Positions 1 through 9,036 of a DNA stretch of 64,000 bases are shown in pieces. The translations under genes were made by a program, and so were the position numbers. The DNA comes from Butyrivibrio fibrisolvens. Lineage in GTDB: Bacteria > Bacillota > Clostridia > Lachnospirales > Lachnospiraceae. The notes beneath the pieces are model-generated. The model ran no database searches. It was not told where the DNA came from and worked only from the letters and a program-made list of their open reading frames with translations. Position 1 is the first letter of the stretch. Every line of letters begins with the position of its first letter. Where the stretch lies: the NCBI RefSeq assembly GCF_037113525.1, contig NZ_CP146963.1, positions 806,001 through 870,000 on the forward strand, given 5' to 3'.

Positions 1-1287
1 GAGAAGTTCAGGAGTTTCGCTGTCTGTGAGGATCATGTATGTAAATGGCTGGTCTGCTGTGAATTCTTTTACTTCTTCGATCTCTGCGCAGCCGGCTTTC
101 ATGATAATGGCTGTGGCAGCAGCTGCTCTGACGCCCTTTTCATCAACGTCGATCTTAGTCTTCTGGATGATGTCAGTTATAAAAAGGTCCATCTCATCAC
201 TCATGATAGAGAAGTCAGCATCTTCGTTGAAGGCAGATGTTGCGCCGCGGTCCATGCAAAAACCGATGAGCTCGTTCTGGCTGAAAGATGTTTCTGTAAC
301 AAATTTAGGTATACTTACAGCAACATCTTCATAAGAAGCTTCAGACATCTTGTCCATTACTCCTGTAGCATCGCCTAAGATAAATACAGCATTTATACCG
401 CCGTTCATAGGAAGAACTACAAATTTGCAATCATCATCTTCGTAATACAAAAACTCTTCTTGCTGGTTCATGAAGTCTTTGGATACTGTATCTCCGAAAA
501 TAGTTGTAAAGTCGCCTTCTTCTGTACAGTATTCATCAAAATCATTTTTCCATGAGGCTTTAAGATACAAAGTATTGATCAATATAAGATCGGAAGCTGA
601 TAAGTCATCACTGATTGATCGAATAAGACCATCTGTATTTTCATCGATCCAGTCATTGACTGCGTTTGTGATCTTATCAGATGAGACGTTATTGGCAGCA
701 GCATTAAAGTTCTTGGCTACATAATCCATATAATCCTGAGAAAGCTCGCCGGTTGCGTTTGTAGTGTTACGCCATATGGAATTCTCAAGGTCAAAGACTC
801 CACTTGGCTTTGAAGCACCATCGCCGTAATCTTCTCTGTTCTCTTTAAAATCTTTCTGGGCATCTTTGAGCCATTCATTATACTTGTCCACAGATTCGGT
901 TACGCTTACGTACCATGCTACAAGTTCGTTCATGTCATTAAATCCCATGGCATGCAATAGTTCTTCTTTGGTAGCGTTGTCAGCGCCAACGATAGCAAGT
1001 GCCATGGCAGCTCTGTAGGAAGTTGGGGATATCATGTAGTTTTCTTCGGCGAAGCCGTTTTGTTCGATATATGAAATAAGTGCACTGTTAAAGTCTGCAT
1101 TGCTGCTAGCTAGAGTCTCGGCTGATACATTGGACGGATTATATTCATTGGTAATATCAGGGGCGTTCGATATACCTGATGAGTTGGGGGCGCCACTTGC
1201 TGTCCTTATATCGGGACTGGAACAGCCTGTTATAAGATTTGAAACAGTTACTATTGAAAGAAGTGTTGATACGATTCTTTTTTTCAT
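1..1287 (-). CDS. Serpin-family lipoprotein (protease inhibitor), 3' end off the window
   Basis: The gene reads leftward from an ATG at 1285-1287, 11 nt after a GGAGA ribosome site, and runs off the left edge with 429 codons visible. The N-terminus is a lipoprotein signal with a lipobox ending in Cys22 (LITGC). Serpin hallmarks are clear: the INTLYLKASW core strand near the middle, the reactive-loop hinge DEKGVRAAAATA at about residues 383-395, and the F-strand motif ADQPFTYMI after it. Serpins trap serine or cysteine proteases by cleavage of the exposed loop. Counting from the hinge places the scissile bond around a Gly-Cys-Ala stretch, but P1 cannot be fixed by eye. It is probably a surface-anchored inhibitor; the target protease is unknown. 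Confidence 0.9.
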   Translation of the reverse strand, partial: MKKRIVSTLLSIVTVSNLITGCSSPDIRTASGAPNSSGISNAPDITNEYNPSNVSAETLASSNADFNSALISYIEQNGFAEENYMISPTSYRAAMALAIVGADNATKEELLHAMGFNDMNELVAWYVSVTESVDKYNEWLKDAQKDFKENREDYGDGASKPSGVFDLENSIWRNTTNATGELSQDYMDYVAKNFNAAANNVSSDKITNAVNDWIDENTDGLIRSISDDLSASDLILINTLYLKASWKNDFDEYCTEEGDFTTIFGDTVSKDFMNQQEEFLYYEDDDCKFVVLPMNGGINAVFILGDATGVMDKMSEASYEDVAVSIPKFVTETSFSQNELIGFCMDRGATSAFNEDADFSIMSDEMDLFITDIIQKTKIDVDEKGVRAAAATAIIMKAGCAEIEEVKEFTADQPFTYMILTDSETPELL

Positions 1288-1471
1288 GACTTTAATGGTC
1301 TCCTTTGTGTTTTGATGTTTGTTGTAATCTATTTGATGATTGTTATTGACGTTTTAATGTTTGTGATTATTCTTTTTGATCGCCTTCAATATATGTGACG
1401 GGAATAATATCGTCAAGGTCACACATGGAACAAAAATTTTATGGCTGGGGGAGAAATTGCAATATTGTGCT

Positions 1472-1516
1472 GGATTCTACTTAATGTTGATTTTAAAGTG
1501 AGATTAAGTAGAATCC
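1472..1516. promoter_or_regulatory. Inverted repeat 1 upstream of the ATPase gene
   Basis: Perfect 14-bp arms at 1472-1485 and 1503-1516 surround a 17-nt centre. The core is TACTTAA-N19-TTAAGTA. The same core with the same 19-nt gap occurs at 1561-1593 and at 28478-28510. It is probably an operator or RNA hairpin that controls the downstream gene. The 1288-1608 interval holds no gene, only these two repeats. Confidence 0.6.
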
Positions 1517-1555
1517 AAACTTATATTTTGTTGAAAAATGCATAATTGCGTGCTA

Positions 1556-1598
1556 GACTTTACTTAAAGTGGTAAATAATTAGAGATTAAGTAAAGTC
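1556..1598. promoter_or_regulatory. Inverted repeat 2 directly before the ATPase start
   Basis: Perfect 12-bp arms (GACTTTACTTAA at 1556-1567, TTAAGTAAAGTC at 1587-1598) end a few bases before the GGAGG ribosome site of the gene at 1609. The TACTTAA-N19-TTAAGTA core matches inverted repeat 1. Its position would let a bound protein or a folded leader block expression, so autoregulation is plausible but inferred. Confidence 0.6.
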
Positions 1599-1608
1599 GG
1601 AGGCTATT

Positions 1609-3027
1609 ATGCTTGTTGGAAGAAAAAAGGAACTGGATATTCTTAATAAAGCGGTTACAGATGAGTATTCGCACTTTATAGCAGTATACGGAAGACGCAG
1701 AATTGGTAAGACCTTCCTTATAAGAGAAGCCTTTGGATATAGATTTACCTTTCAACATTCAGGTTTGTCTGAAGGAGGTTTGCAGGAGCAGATATTTGCT
1801 TTTGAGTCTTCTATAAAAGATGCAGGACTTGAAGTTAAGAAAAAGAGAAAGAATTGGCTTGAAGCATTTGAAGATTTGAAAGACGTAATCAGAGCTTCGA
1901 CCGAAAAGAAAAAAGTAATATTTATAGACGAATTGTCCTGGATGGATACTCCTAATAGTGACCTTTTAGTTGCGCTGGAGAACTTTTGGAATGGATGGGC
2001 ATCAGCAAGAAAAGATGTGGTTCTGATAGTATGTGCATCAGCTACATCGTGGATGATATCTAAAGTAATTCATAACAAAGGCGGATTGTATAATAGGCTT
2101 ACGGAGCAAATTCATCTGGAACAGTTTACGCTTGCAGAATGTGAAGAGTGCGTCAAAGCAAATGGAATAGTATTTACAAGAAATCAGATACTTCAGTGCT
2201 ACATGATCTTTGGAGGCATTCCTTATTATTGGGGCTTTTTGCAGAAAGGGCTGAGCCTGCAGCAGAATATTGACGCGATCTTTTTTGCCAAAAATGCACC
2301 ACTTAAAGATGAATACAAATATTTGTACGCTTCCATTTATAAGAATCCAACGGTACACCAAAAGATAATTGAGACTCTTGGTAAGAAAAAGGTTGGAATG
2401 ACAAGAGAAGAGATAATAGAAGGATCAGGACTTATCAACTCTGGAGATCTTACTGTAAAGCTTGAAGAATTGGAAAGTTGTGGTTTCATTCGGAAGTATT
2501 ATTCTTTTGGAATGAAAAAGAAAAATGCAGTGTATCAGCTGATAGACAATTTCACTCTTTTCTATCACCAATTTATTTCAAAGGAACCCAATGATGAACA
2601 CTTTTGGTCCAATCAGATCAATACTCCGGCAGTTAATACCTGGCAAGGACTGGCTTTTGAGAGGGTGTGCCTCGAACATATAGACCAGATCAAAAAGAAG
2701 CTTGGAATATTAGGCGTCTATACAGATATTAATTCATGGTACTGCAAAAAAGATGATTCTAAGGGAATACGAGGTGCGCAGATAGACCTGCTGATAGTTA
2801 GAAAGGATCAGGTCATAAATCTGTGTGAAATGAAGTATGCAAATTCAGAATACACTTTATCAGAGTCTGATGATGCCAATATAAGAAATAAGATAGCGTC
2901 TTTTGTTGAAAGTACAAAGACAAAATACGCGATATTTCCAACACTTATAACGGTATATGGTCTTGTTGAAAATGCTTATGCGGGTAATGTTCAGTCGGTG
3001 GTTACAGTAGATGATCTGTTTGGGTGA
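1609..3027 (+). CDS. AAA ATPase with C-terminal DUF234/PD-(D/E)XK-like domain
   Basis: The 472-residue protein has a Walker A motif GRRRIGKT at residues 28-35, a Walker B motif (VIFIDE) near residue 104, a winged-helix-like middle (TREEIIEGSGL) and a C-terminal DUF234-type region. That region contains QIDLLIV followed by CEMKYA, the D...ExK pattern of PD-(D/E)XK nucleases. Proteins of this archaeal-ATPase-like family are often multi-copy in Lachnospiraceae and Bacteroidetes genomes, and their function is unknown. The start is fixed by GGAGG 8 nt upstream. Remnants of related genes lie at 26503-26571 and 28472-28560, which suggests a family that duplicates and decays within this genome. Confidence 0.85.
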   Translation: MLVGRKKELDILNKAVTDEYSHFIAVYGRRRIGKTFLIREAFGYRFTFQHSGLSEGGLQEQIFAFESSIKDAGLEVKKKRKNWLEAFEDLKDVIRASTEKKKVIFIDELSWMDTPNSDLLVALENFWNGWASARKDVVLIVCASATSWMISKVIHNKGGLYNRLTEQIHLEQFTLAECEECVKANGIVFTRNQILQCYMIFGGIPYYWGFLQKGLSLQQNIDAIFFAKNAPLKDEYKYLYASIYKNPTVHQKIIETLGKKKVGMTREEIIEGSGLINSGDLTVKLEELESCGFIRKYYSFGMKKKNAVYQLIDNFTLFYHQFISKEPNDEHFWSNQINTPAVNTWQGLAFERVCLEHIDQIKKKLGILGVYTDINSWYCKKDDSKGIRGAQIDLLIVRKDQVINLCEMKYANSEYTLSESDDANIRNKIASFVESTKTKYAIFPTLITVYGLVENAYAGNVQSVVTVDDLFG

Positions 3028-3211
3028 TTAGTGCAATCGCGGGATACTGTTTAGATTGAATGTAATACAACACTATATAACGCACTAAAATAATTGGAAT
3101 AACATAAAAATAGTGATAAAATAAAATATATACACATATTTAGGAAATGCAAAGTACTACTGAACTTTGACAAGTTCATGCTTTACATTAGGGATGTTGT
3201 GTAGTGCTTAA

Positions 3212-3286
3212 ACTCACAATGATTATGAATTATGGGCGGAAGATGGTGTGACAGCGTGGGCAAAGAAGTATTGGATTAGTATATGA
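3212..3286 (+). pseudogene. Possible C-terminal gene remnant in the 3028-3352 spacer
   Basis: The 325-base space after the ATPase gene holds no intact gene. One frame from 3212 to a TGA at 3284-3286 reads a protein-like tail (NDYELWAEDGVTAWAKKYW) with no start, which looks like the end of a lost gene. I do not recognise the family. Nothing else in the interval is interpretable. Confidence 0.2.
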
Positions 3287-3352
3287 TGAGTTTGAAATAG
3301 AATTAGATTCTTTTTGGATTAAAAGTAAATAATTAGTATTTATAAGGATGAG

Positions 3353-3394
3353 AACTCCCGATGTAAGGTATGGAACTTATGTCGGGAGTTTTTT
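3353..3394 (+). terminator. Rho-independent terminator or leader attenuator
   Basis: AACTCCCGA (3353-3361) pairs with TCGGGAGTT (3382-3390), followed by a T tract. It sits only 30 nt before the oxidoreductase start at 3424, so it may end upstream transcription or attenuate the glycan operon. Confidence 0.75.
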
Positions 3395-3423
3395 ATATTT
3401 CAGAAAGGATAGGAAAATATAAG

Positions 3424-4497
3424 ATGAAGTATGCGTTAATCGGATGTGGAAGAATATCACCAAATCATATTGCTGCAGCTCAGAATAATAATCTTGAGAT
3501 TGTGGCCATATGTGATATTGATGAAGCGTGTATGGAAGATAAGGCTTTAAAATTTAAACTTCCAGATACCGTTAAGCGTTATACCGATTATATAGAACTT
3601 CTGGAAAACGAAAAACCAGAGCTAGTAGCCATCTGCACAGAAAGTGGTAAGCATGCCAAAATTGCCATTGATTGCATAAAAAGAGATGTTAATTGCATCA
3701 TAGAAAAACCAATTGCTCTTTCTATTGCGGATGCAGATGCAATTATAAATGCAGCAATTAAGCACCATATAAAAGTTTGTGCATGCCATCAGAATCGTTT
3801 TAACAGATCGGTTCAAATCATACGCGAAGCGATAGATATGAATCGATTTGGAAGATTGTTTTATGGTACTGCACATGTTAGGTGGGCAAGAAATCATGAG
3901 TACTATGACCGCGCATCTTGGAGAGGAACTTGGGAACAGGATGGTGGAGCGCTCATGAATCAGTGCATTCATAACATTGATCTTCTCAGATGGATGATGG
4001 GAAGCGACATCACAGAAGTAGTTGGCATGACTGATCGTCTTAATCATGATTATATTGAAGCTGAAGATCTTGGTATTGCTCTTGTAAAGTTTAAAAATGG
4101 CAGTTATGGAATTATAGAAGGTACGACTGATGTGTATCCCAAAAATCTTGAAGAGACCCTTTATATATTTGGCGAAAAAGGTACGGTAAAAGCTGGAGGA
4201 ATATCCGTAAACGTAATAGAAGAGTGGAGATTTTCAGATTTACTGGATGATCCTAATGAGGTAAAAAAGAGATTTCACGAGAATCCACCTAATGTTTATG
4301 GTTATGGCCATACACCGCTGTATGCAGATATGATACATGCAATAGAACAGGATAGACAGCCGTATGTTACGGCGATGGAAGGTAAAAAGGCATTGGAACT
4401 GGTTTTGGCAATCTATAAATCAGCAGCAGAAGGTGGAGTAGTAAAACTTCCACTAACTGAGTGCTCCACAATGGACTTTGTAGGGAGATTCAAATAA
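3424..4497 (+). CDS. Gfo/Idh/MocA oxidoreductase, WbpB/WlbA-like
   Basis: The 357-residue protein begins with an NAD-binding Rossmann motif (GCGRISPNH, residues 7-15), has the EKP motif near residue 97 and the C-terminal fold typical of Gfo/Idh/MocA enzymes (GGALMNQCIHNIDLLRWM). It is closest by eye to UDP-N-acetylglucosaminuronate 3-dehydrogenase (WbpB/WlbA), which makes the 3-keto sugar used by the aminotransferase encoded 3 nt downstream. I chose 3424 because AGGA lies about 10 nt upstream; an in-frame ATG at 3370 falls inside the terminator. The WbpE, WbpD and WbpI partners in the cluster support the pathway assignment. The UDP-GlcNAc 6-dehydrogenase that supplies the substrate is not in the window. 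Confidence 0.85.
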   Translation: MKYALIGCGRISPNHIAAAQNNNLEIVAICDIDEACMEDKALKFKLPDTVKRYTDYIELLENEKPELVAICTESGKHAKIAIDCIKRDVNCIIEKPIALSIADADAIINAAIKHHIKVCACHQNRFNRSVQIIREAIDMNRFGRLFYGTAHVRWARNHEYYDRASWRGTWEQDGGALMNQCIHNIDLLRWMMGSDITEVVGMTDRLNHDYIEAEDLGIALVKFKNGSYGIIEGTTDVYPKNLEETLYIFGEKGTVKAGGISVNVIEEWRFSDLLDDPNEVKKRFHENPPNVYGYGHTPLYADMIHAIEQDRQPYVTAMEGKKALELVLAIYKSAAEGGVVKLPLTECSTMDFVGRFK

Positions 4498-4500
4498 TAG

Positions 4501-5631
4501 ATGCAATTTCGAGATTTAAATAGACAATACAATCACATAAAGAGTGACATCGATAAAAGAATACAAACTGTAATCGATTCGACAACCTTTATTCAGGGAA
4601 AAGAGGTAAAAGAACTCGAAGAGAAACTGGCAGATTGTGTAGGTGTTAAGCATTGCGTCTCTTGTGCAAATGGGACAGATGCATTACAACTTGCACTTAT
4701 GGCGTGGGGGATTGGGCCTGGCGATGCTGTATTTGTTCCTGATTTCACCTTCTTTTCATCTGGCGAAGTGGTTTCAGTTGTCGGTGCGACTCCAATTTTT
4801 GTTGATGTAAGAAAAGATACATTTAATATTGATGTCAATTCCTTGGAGTATCAGATACAGAAAATCAAAGATACAGGGGAGCTTGTTCCAAGAGTTGTTA
4901 TTGCAGTGGATCTCTTCGGACTTCCGGCTGATTATGAAGCAATCAAAAATATTTGCCTAAAGCATGAGCTTCTACTACTTGAAGATGGTGCGCAAGGCTT
5001 TGGAGGAAAAATTGGCGAAAAGAGAGCCTGCTCATTTGGGGATATTTCTACAACCAGTTTCTTTCCTGCTAAACCACTGGGATGCTATGGAGATGGTGGA
5101 GCAATATTCACGGATAATGATGAATGGGCAGCGCTTATCAGATCCTATTGCGTTCATGGAAAAGGCGATAATAAATATGACAATGTTAGGATCGGAATGA
5201 ACTCCCGACTTGATTCTATACAGGCGGCTGTCTTAAATGCGAAGCTTCCAATATTTATAAATGAAGAACTTGATAAAGCGCAGGAAATAGCAAATATATA
5301 TACAGCAGCGTTAGCAGACGTAGTCAGGACGCCAGTTATTGCTAAGAATTATTATTCGAGCTGGGCGCAATATACAATACAGCTAAGTGATAAAAAAGAA
5401 CGCGATGGTCTTCAGGTTTATTTAAAAGAAAAAGGTATTCCCTCAATGATTTATTATCAAAAGCCTATGCACAGACAGTTGGCTTTTTCTAACTATAAAT
5501 ATGATGATAAAGGTTTTACGTGTAGTAAAAAGCTCGCTGATACGGTTTTGTCAATTCCATTCCATCCATATCTGACAAGCGACGAGATTGAATATATTGT
5601 TGAAGAAATCAAAAAATTTCATGAGTCATGA
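4501..5631 (+). CDS. DegT/DnrJ/EryC1/StrS sugar aminotransferase, WbpE-like
   Basis: This 376-residue PLP-dependent enzyme has the family signatures: CVSCANGTDALQLAL, DFTFFSSGEV, the EDGAQGFGG strand that holds the PLP-contacting Asp, and the probable Schiff-base lysine in FFPAKPLGCYGDGG (Lys191). DegT enzymes transfer an amino group from glutamate to a keto sugar nucleotide. Directly after the WbpB-like gene, it most likely converts UDP-3-keto-GlcNAcA to the 3-amino sugar. The ATG follows the previous stop without a gap, with GGGAG 13 nt upstream, so the two genes are probably translationally coupled. Confidence 0.88.
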   Translation: MQFRDLNRQYNHIKSDIDKRIQTVIDSTTFIQGKEVKELEEKLADCVGVKHCVSCANGTDALQLALMAWGIGPGDAVFVPDFTFFSSGEVVSVVGATPIFVDVRKDTFNIDVNSLEYQIQKIKDTGELVPRVVIAVDLFGLPADYEAIKNICLKHELLLLEDGAQGFGGKIGEKRACSFGDISTTSFFPAKPLGCYGDGGAIFTDNDEWAALIRSYCVHGKGDNKYDNVRIGMNSRLDSIQAAVLNAKLPIFINEELDKAQEIANIYTAALADVVRTPVIAKNYYSSWAQYTIQLSDKKERDGLQVYLKEKGIPSMIYYQKPMHRQLAFSNYKYDDKGFTCSKKLADTVLSIPFHPYLTSDEIEYIVEEIKKFHES

Positions 5632-5649
5632 TAAAACGGGAGATGGATA

Positions 5650-6878
5650 ATGAGTGGATTAAACATTTTGATATATGGCATTGATAGATATACAGAATAT
5701 ATTATTACATCGATTAAACCACAAAATAGTATTATTGGAATTAGTGATAGCTTTTCTGACCTTGATAGTTTTGGTTCGATACCATTTATAAAAGACATAA
5801 ATGCCATAACATTTGACTATATAGTGATAACAGCGAGAGACCGGGGAGTTCGAGATAGCATAATTAAAACAATAGATAATAAGGGGATTTCAAAAGAAAA
5901 AATAATCTCTTTTTTTGAGATTTTTCATGAAGATAAAATAAGTAAGGTTATGCGTTTAAATATGCATACAAAATATGACGGTGTGATAATCGGCCTTAGT
6001 CATGCAGCATACGGAATCAACCCTAAGTATTTAAGCGGGAACTGGGTTAACTTAGCTACTACATCAGAGGACATATACTATCATAATGAGGTATTAAAGA
6101 AATGTTTTTATTTGTATAAGCGTAACTTTGATGCGCTTAAATATATTATTATCGATATGTATGATTATTCATTCTTCTCCGTTGATACTAGTATGAGTGC
6201 ATTTGCTTTGCCCTATTGGATATTTGGAGGGGTGCCGGATATTCATAATTACAACTTGAATTTTTGCTACGGTAATGATATAGATGCTGAATTGGCAGAA
6301 AAATTTAAAGAATATCCAGCTTATTATCCCTATAGAAAAGAAGAAGAACTAATTAAGAGAAGTTGCGTTTTTGATGAAGAGAAAGTATTTATGAGCATAG
6401 GGAAATACTATAGTGATATTGGTCCTATGGGATTGGGATATGAGGATTTTCCTAATGAGTTTTCGAATAGTGGGCATATAGAGAAAGTTCCCAAAGTATC
6501 AGCAAAGTTACTTCTAAGATCATCTTTAAACGATAAGAGGTACAAGAAGACAGAAAAAGAGAATTATATAATTTTTAAAGAGATGATCGAGAGAATTAAG
6601 ACTGAGGCGCCTCAAACTAAAGTAATACTGACATTGATTCCTAGATATAGGATTATTGAGGATATTCATGCTGAGAATAAGCACATGATATCTGAAAAAA
6701 GAAATTTATAAGAATTATGGAAGAGTTTGTTGATGGAGGAACAATATATTATTTGGATTTAAAATCTGAAAAAAGGATATCAAGTAATTACTATTTATGG
6801 AGAGATGAGCAACATGTAAATTATCAAGGATCAATTGCTTTAACATCGATATTTGATAAGTATTTAAGCGATTTGTAA
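5650..6878 (+). pseudogene. Rossmann-tagged SGNH/GDSL-like hydrolase, frameshifted
   Basis: Residues 1-95 form a Rossmann-like domain (ILIYGIDRYTEYI...IVITARD). The rest looks like an SGNH/GDSL-type esterase, starting with the block I-like GLSHAAYGI. The frame closes at 6711, but the following frame (reading through 6717 to TAA 6876-6878) continues the fold and supplies DEQHVNYQG, the block V Asp-x-x-His catalytic motif. The break lies in a run of six A at 6695-6700; one extra A would fuse the two frames. Either this is a decayed allele, a phase-variable or slippage-decoded gene, or a sequencing error. An intact version could remove or add acyl groups on the glycan. Confidence 0.7.
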
Positions 6879-6910
6879 ATATTTGTTTTTTTAAGGAAAG
6901 GTAAATCAGT

Positions 6911-7882
6911 ATGAGTGATAGTATTCGAAATTACTGCATTACTAGTGGAACTATTATTGATGACTATATGTGGTTTTGCTCTGCATGGTACAATTTTCTG
7001 TTTAAATTTAATATGGTAACACATGAGATAGAAGATGTTTTTCGTTTGCCTATAGGAACTAATGGTAGGCCTTCTTCTATTGCTTACATGTATAGTGATT
7101 ACCATGTAGTTTACATGGTTACAAACGATAATCCTAATAAGCTTATTAAATGTGACACTAGCTTAAATTATATGGAATTGATTAATATATCGTTGGGAAA
7201 CAACATTTGGGGGAATTATTCTGATGAAGACAAAGAATTTGTGTTTTTGCCTAGCGTGGAGAAAAAACAGATCGTATGTATTAGAAAGAAAGACTTTAGT
7301 GTTGAGACACATCAAATTGAGTGTGGAGGTAAAGGAATTCAAATTATCAAGAAAATAAGTGATGGATTTGTGATATTGGAAACAGGGGTCGGAGACGTTG
7401 TAGTTTTGAATAAGGATTATCAGTTGCAAAAACGTATTTCAAAAAAACCGAATGGTTTTAAAATAGCATACAATAAGTATTATCCAGGGATTGGTATAGC
7501 ATATATAGACAATGAGGTGATTGTGTTTCCGAGATATTCAAATATGATATTTTCAATAAATCTATCAACTCAAGAAGTAAGACAAAGAGGAGAAATCATA
7601 AATAATTATTATTCAAGTGGAGAAGGACCTAACTATTCTTATGTCTTACAGCTTGAAGATTACATATGGCTATATTCAAACCGGGATAACGAATGGATTA
7701 TATATAATAAAAAATTGGATGAAATTGAAAGAATACATATGAGACTGTCTCAGAAAGTTAGGGATGTGTTGAATAATATAAATCTGTTAGAAGGGATCGA
7801 GCATGTGTCACAGATTTTCACAGAATCAAAACAGATATATACGTTAGAAAACTATATTAGATCGATAGGCATTTGCGAATAG
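6911..7882 (+). CDS. Beta-propeller-like protein of unknown function
   Basis: The 323-residue protein has regularly spaced beta-strand motifs (IIDDYMWFCSAWYNFLFKFN, YVLQLEDYIWLYSN, NEWIIYNKKLDEIERI) that resemble the blades of a WD40/YVTN-type propeller. It has no signal peptide, membrane segment or catalytic motif that I recognise. It starts 7 nt after AAGGAAAGG and is co-oriented within the glycan cluster. It is very AT-rich like its neighbours. It may be a cytoplasmic scaffold or sugar-binding protein for the modification enzymes; this is a guess from context. Confidence 0.55.
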   Translation: MSDSIRNYCITSGTIIDDYMWFCSAWYNFLFKFNMVTHEIEDVFRLPIGTNGRPSSIAYMYSDYHVVYMVTNDNPNKLIKCDTSLNYMELINISLGNNIWGNYSDEDKEFVFLPSVEKKQIVCIRKKDFSVETHQIECGGKGIQIIKKISDGFVILETGVGDVVVLNKDYQLQKRISKKPNGFKIAYNKYYPGIGIAYIDNEVIVFPRYSNMIFSINLSTQEVRQRGEIINNYYSSGEGPNYSYVLQLEDYIWLYSNRDNEWIIYNKKLDEIERIHMRLSQKVRDVLNNINLLEGIEHVSQIFTESKQIYTLENYIRSIGICE

Positions 7883-7895
7883 AGAGGCAATGTTC

Positions 7896-9023
7896 ATGAA
7901 GTTAGCTGTGTATGGATATACAGAATATGGTATACGAATACTTTATAAATTGCTGGAGAAGAAGGATGTAGATCAAGTTATATTTGTTGATAATAATGTG
8001 AGCAAAATTGGCACTAAGACAGATAATATTGGTGTGGTTTCGTTATATTCTTTTCTTCGAATGTATCAGCAAAAGGAAATACTTAAAATAATTATTCCTG
8101 ATTATTCACTAAGTACCATACGTTCTATGAAAAATGATTTAAGAAAAAATGGAGTCAAGGCAGAAGATGTATTGATTGTTGAAACTAAGAGCTTCATAGA
8201 AAAACTCGAGGGACTTGTTAAATTTTCAGATTATAAGTGTTATAAAGTGCCGTTTGTGCAATACTTATCTTTTGAAGCGTCGGAAAAATGTAATTTGAAT
8301 TGTAAACGGTGTGACCATTTCTCAAACCTAATAGATAATGATAATCAAGAAAGCGCGGATGAATTTACGCATGATTTGGAATTATTATCTTCGAAAATTG
8401 AAAGAATAGGAACATTTTCATTTCTTGGTGGAGAACCATTACTAAATACAGATTTATATAAGCTGATTTATGTGGTTAAAAGCTATTATCCAGATACGCA
8501 AATTATAGTTTTGACAAATGGTCTTTTATTAAAACAGATTTCTACTGAACTTGTTCAGGCAATAAAAGAGACACAGACAATAGTTAGGATGACGCTATAC
8601 CCACCAATGAAAGATAAGATTGATGATATCGTTCAATTTATGAGAAATAAGGAAATAAAGTTTGAACTCAGTAAAGCCGTAGATGAATTTTGGACGCAAT
8701 TAAATATAGAAGGGAACTCAGATTCGCATAAAATGTTAAATAAATGTGTTAATTCAGACTGTTTTGTTCTGAAAAAAGGAAAATTGGCTAAATGCCCTAT
8801 CACAATGAATATTAGCATATTTAATAATTATTTTAGAACCGAAATCCCACAAGATGTTTTAGATTTATCAGATGATAGCATTACACCAGAAGTAATTCAC
8901 GAATATTTATATAATCCAATTAAAACTTGCGCGTATTGTGGGCGAGAAAAGTATTATGAGTGGGAAAGAACAAGTGGCAAAGTAAAAGTTGAAGAAATGC
9001 TTTGTGCAGACAAGATTGTTTAG
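7896..9023 (+). CDS. Rossmann-tagged radical SAM protein
   Basis: The 375-residue protein starts with the recurrent Rossmann-like domain (KLAVYGYTEYGIRILYKLL...IFVDNN, about residues 1-105). A radical SAM core follows with Cys132-x3-Cys136-x2-Cys139 (CNLNCKRC) and the FLGGEPLLN loop. The C-terminus has further cysteines (CVNSDC, CP, CAYCG) that suggest an auxiliary cluster region of SPASM/twitch type. Start 7896 is preferred over 7890 because the GAGAGG site ends 8 nt before it. The substrate is unknown; the gene context suggests a nucleotide sugar or glycan. It is close to the 18289-19440 protein in architecture. Confidence 0.8.
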   Translation: MKLAVYGYTEYGIRILYKLLEKKDVDQVIFVDNNVSKIGTKTDNIGVVSLYSFLRMYQQKEILKIIIPDYSLSTIRSMKNDLRKNGVKAEDVLIVETKSFIEKLEGLVKFSDYKCYKVPFVQYLSFEASEKCNLNCKRCDHFSNLIDNDNQESADEFTHDLELLSSKIERIGTFSFLGGEPLLNTDLYKLIYVVKSYYPDTQIIVLTNGLLLKQISTELVQAIKETQTIVRMTLYPPMKDKIDDIVQFMRNKEIKFELSKAVDEFWTQLNIEGNSDSHKMLNKCVNSDCFVLKKGKLAKCPITMNISIFNNYFRTEIPQDVLDLSDDSITPEVIHEYLYNPIKTCAYCGREKYYEWERTSGKVKVEEMLCADKIV

Positions 9024-9036
9024 ATGGAGACTAGCG

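Noticed and set aside
3370..3423. A longer N-terminus for the WbpB-like oxidoreductase
   Set aside because: The extra codons lie inside the terminator hairpin and lack a ribosome site; the Rossmann motif begins right after the 3424 ATG.
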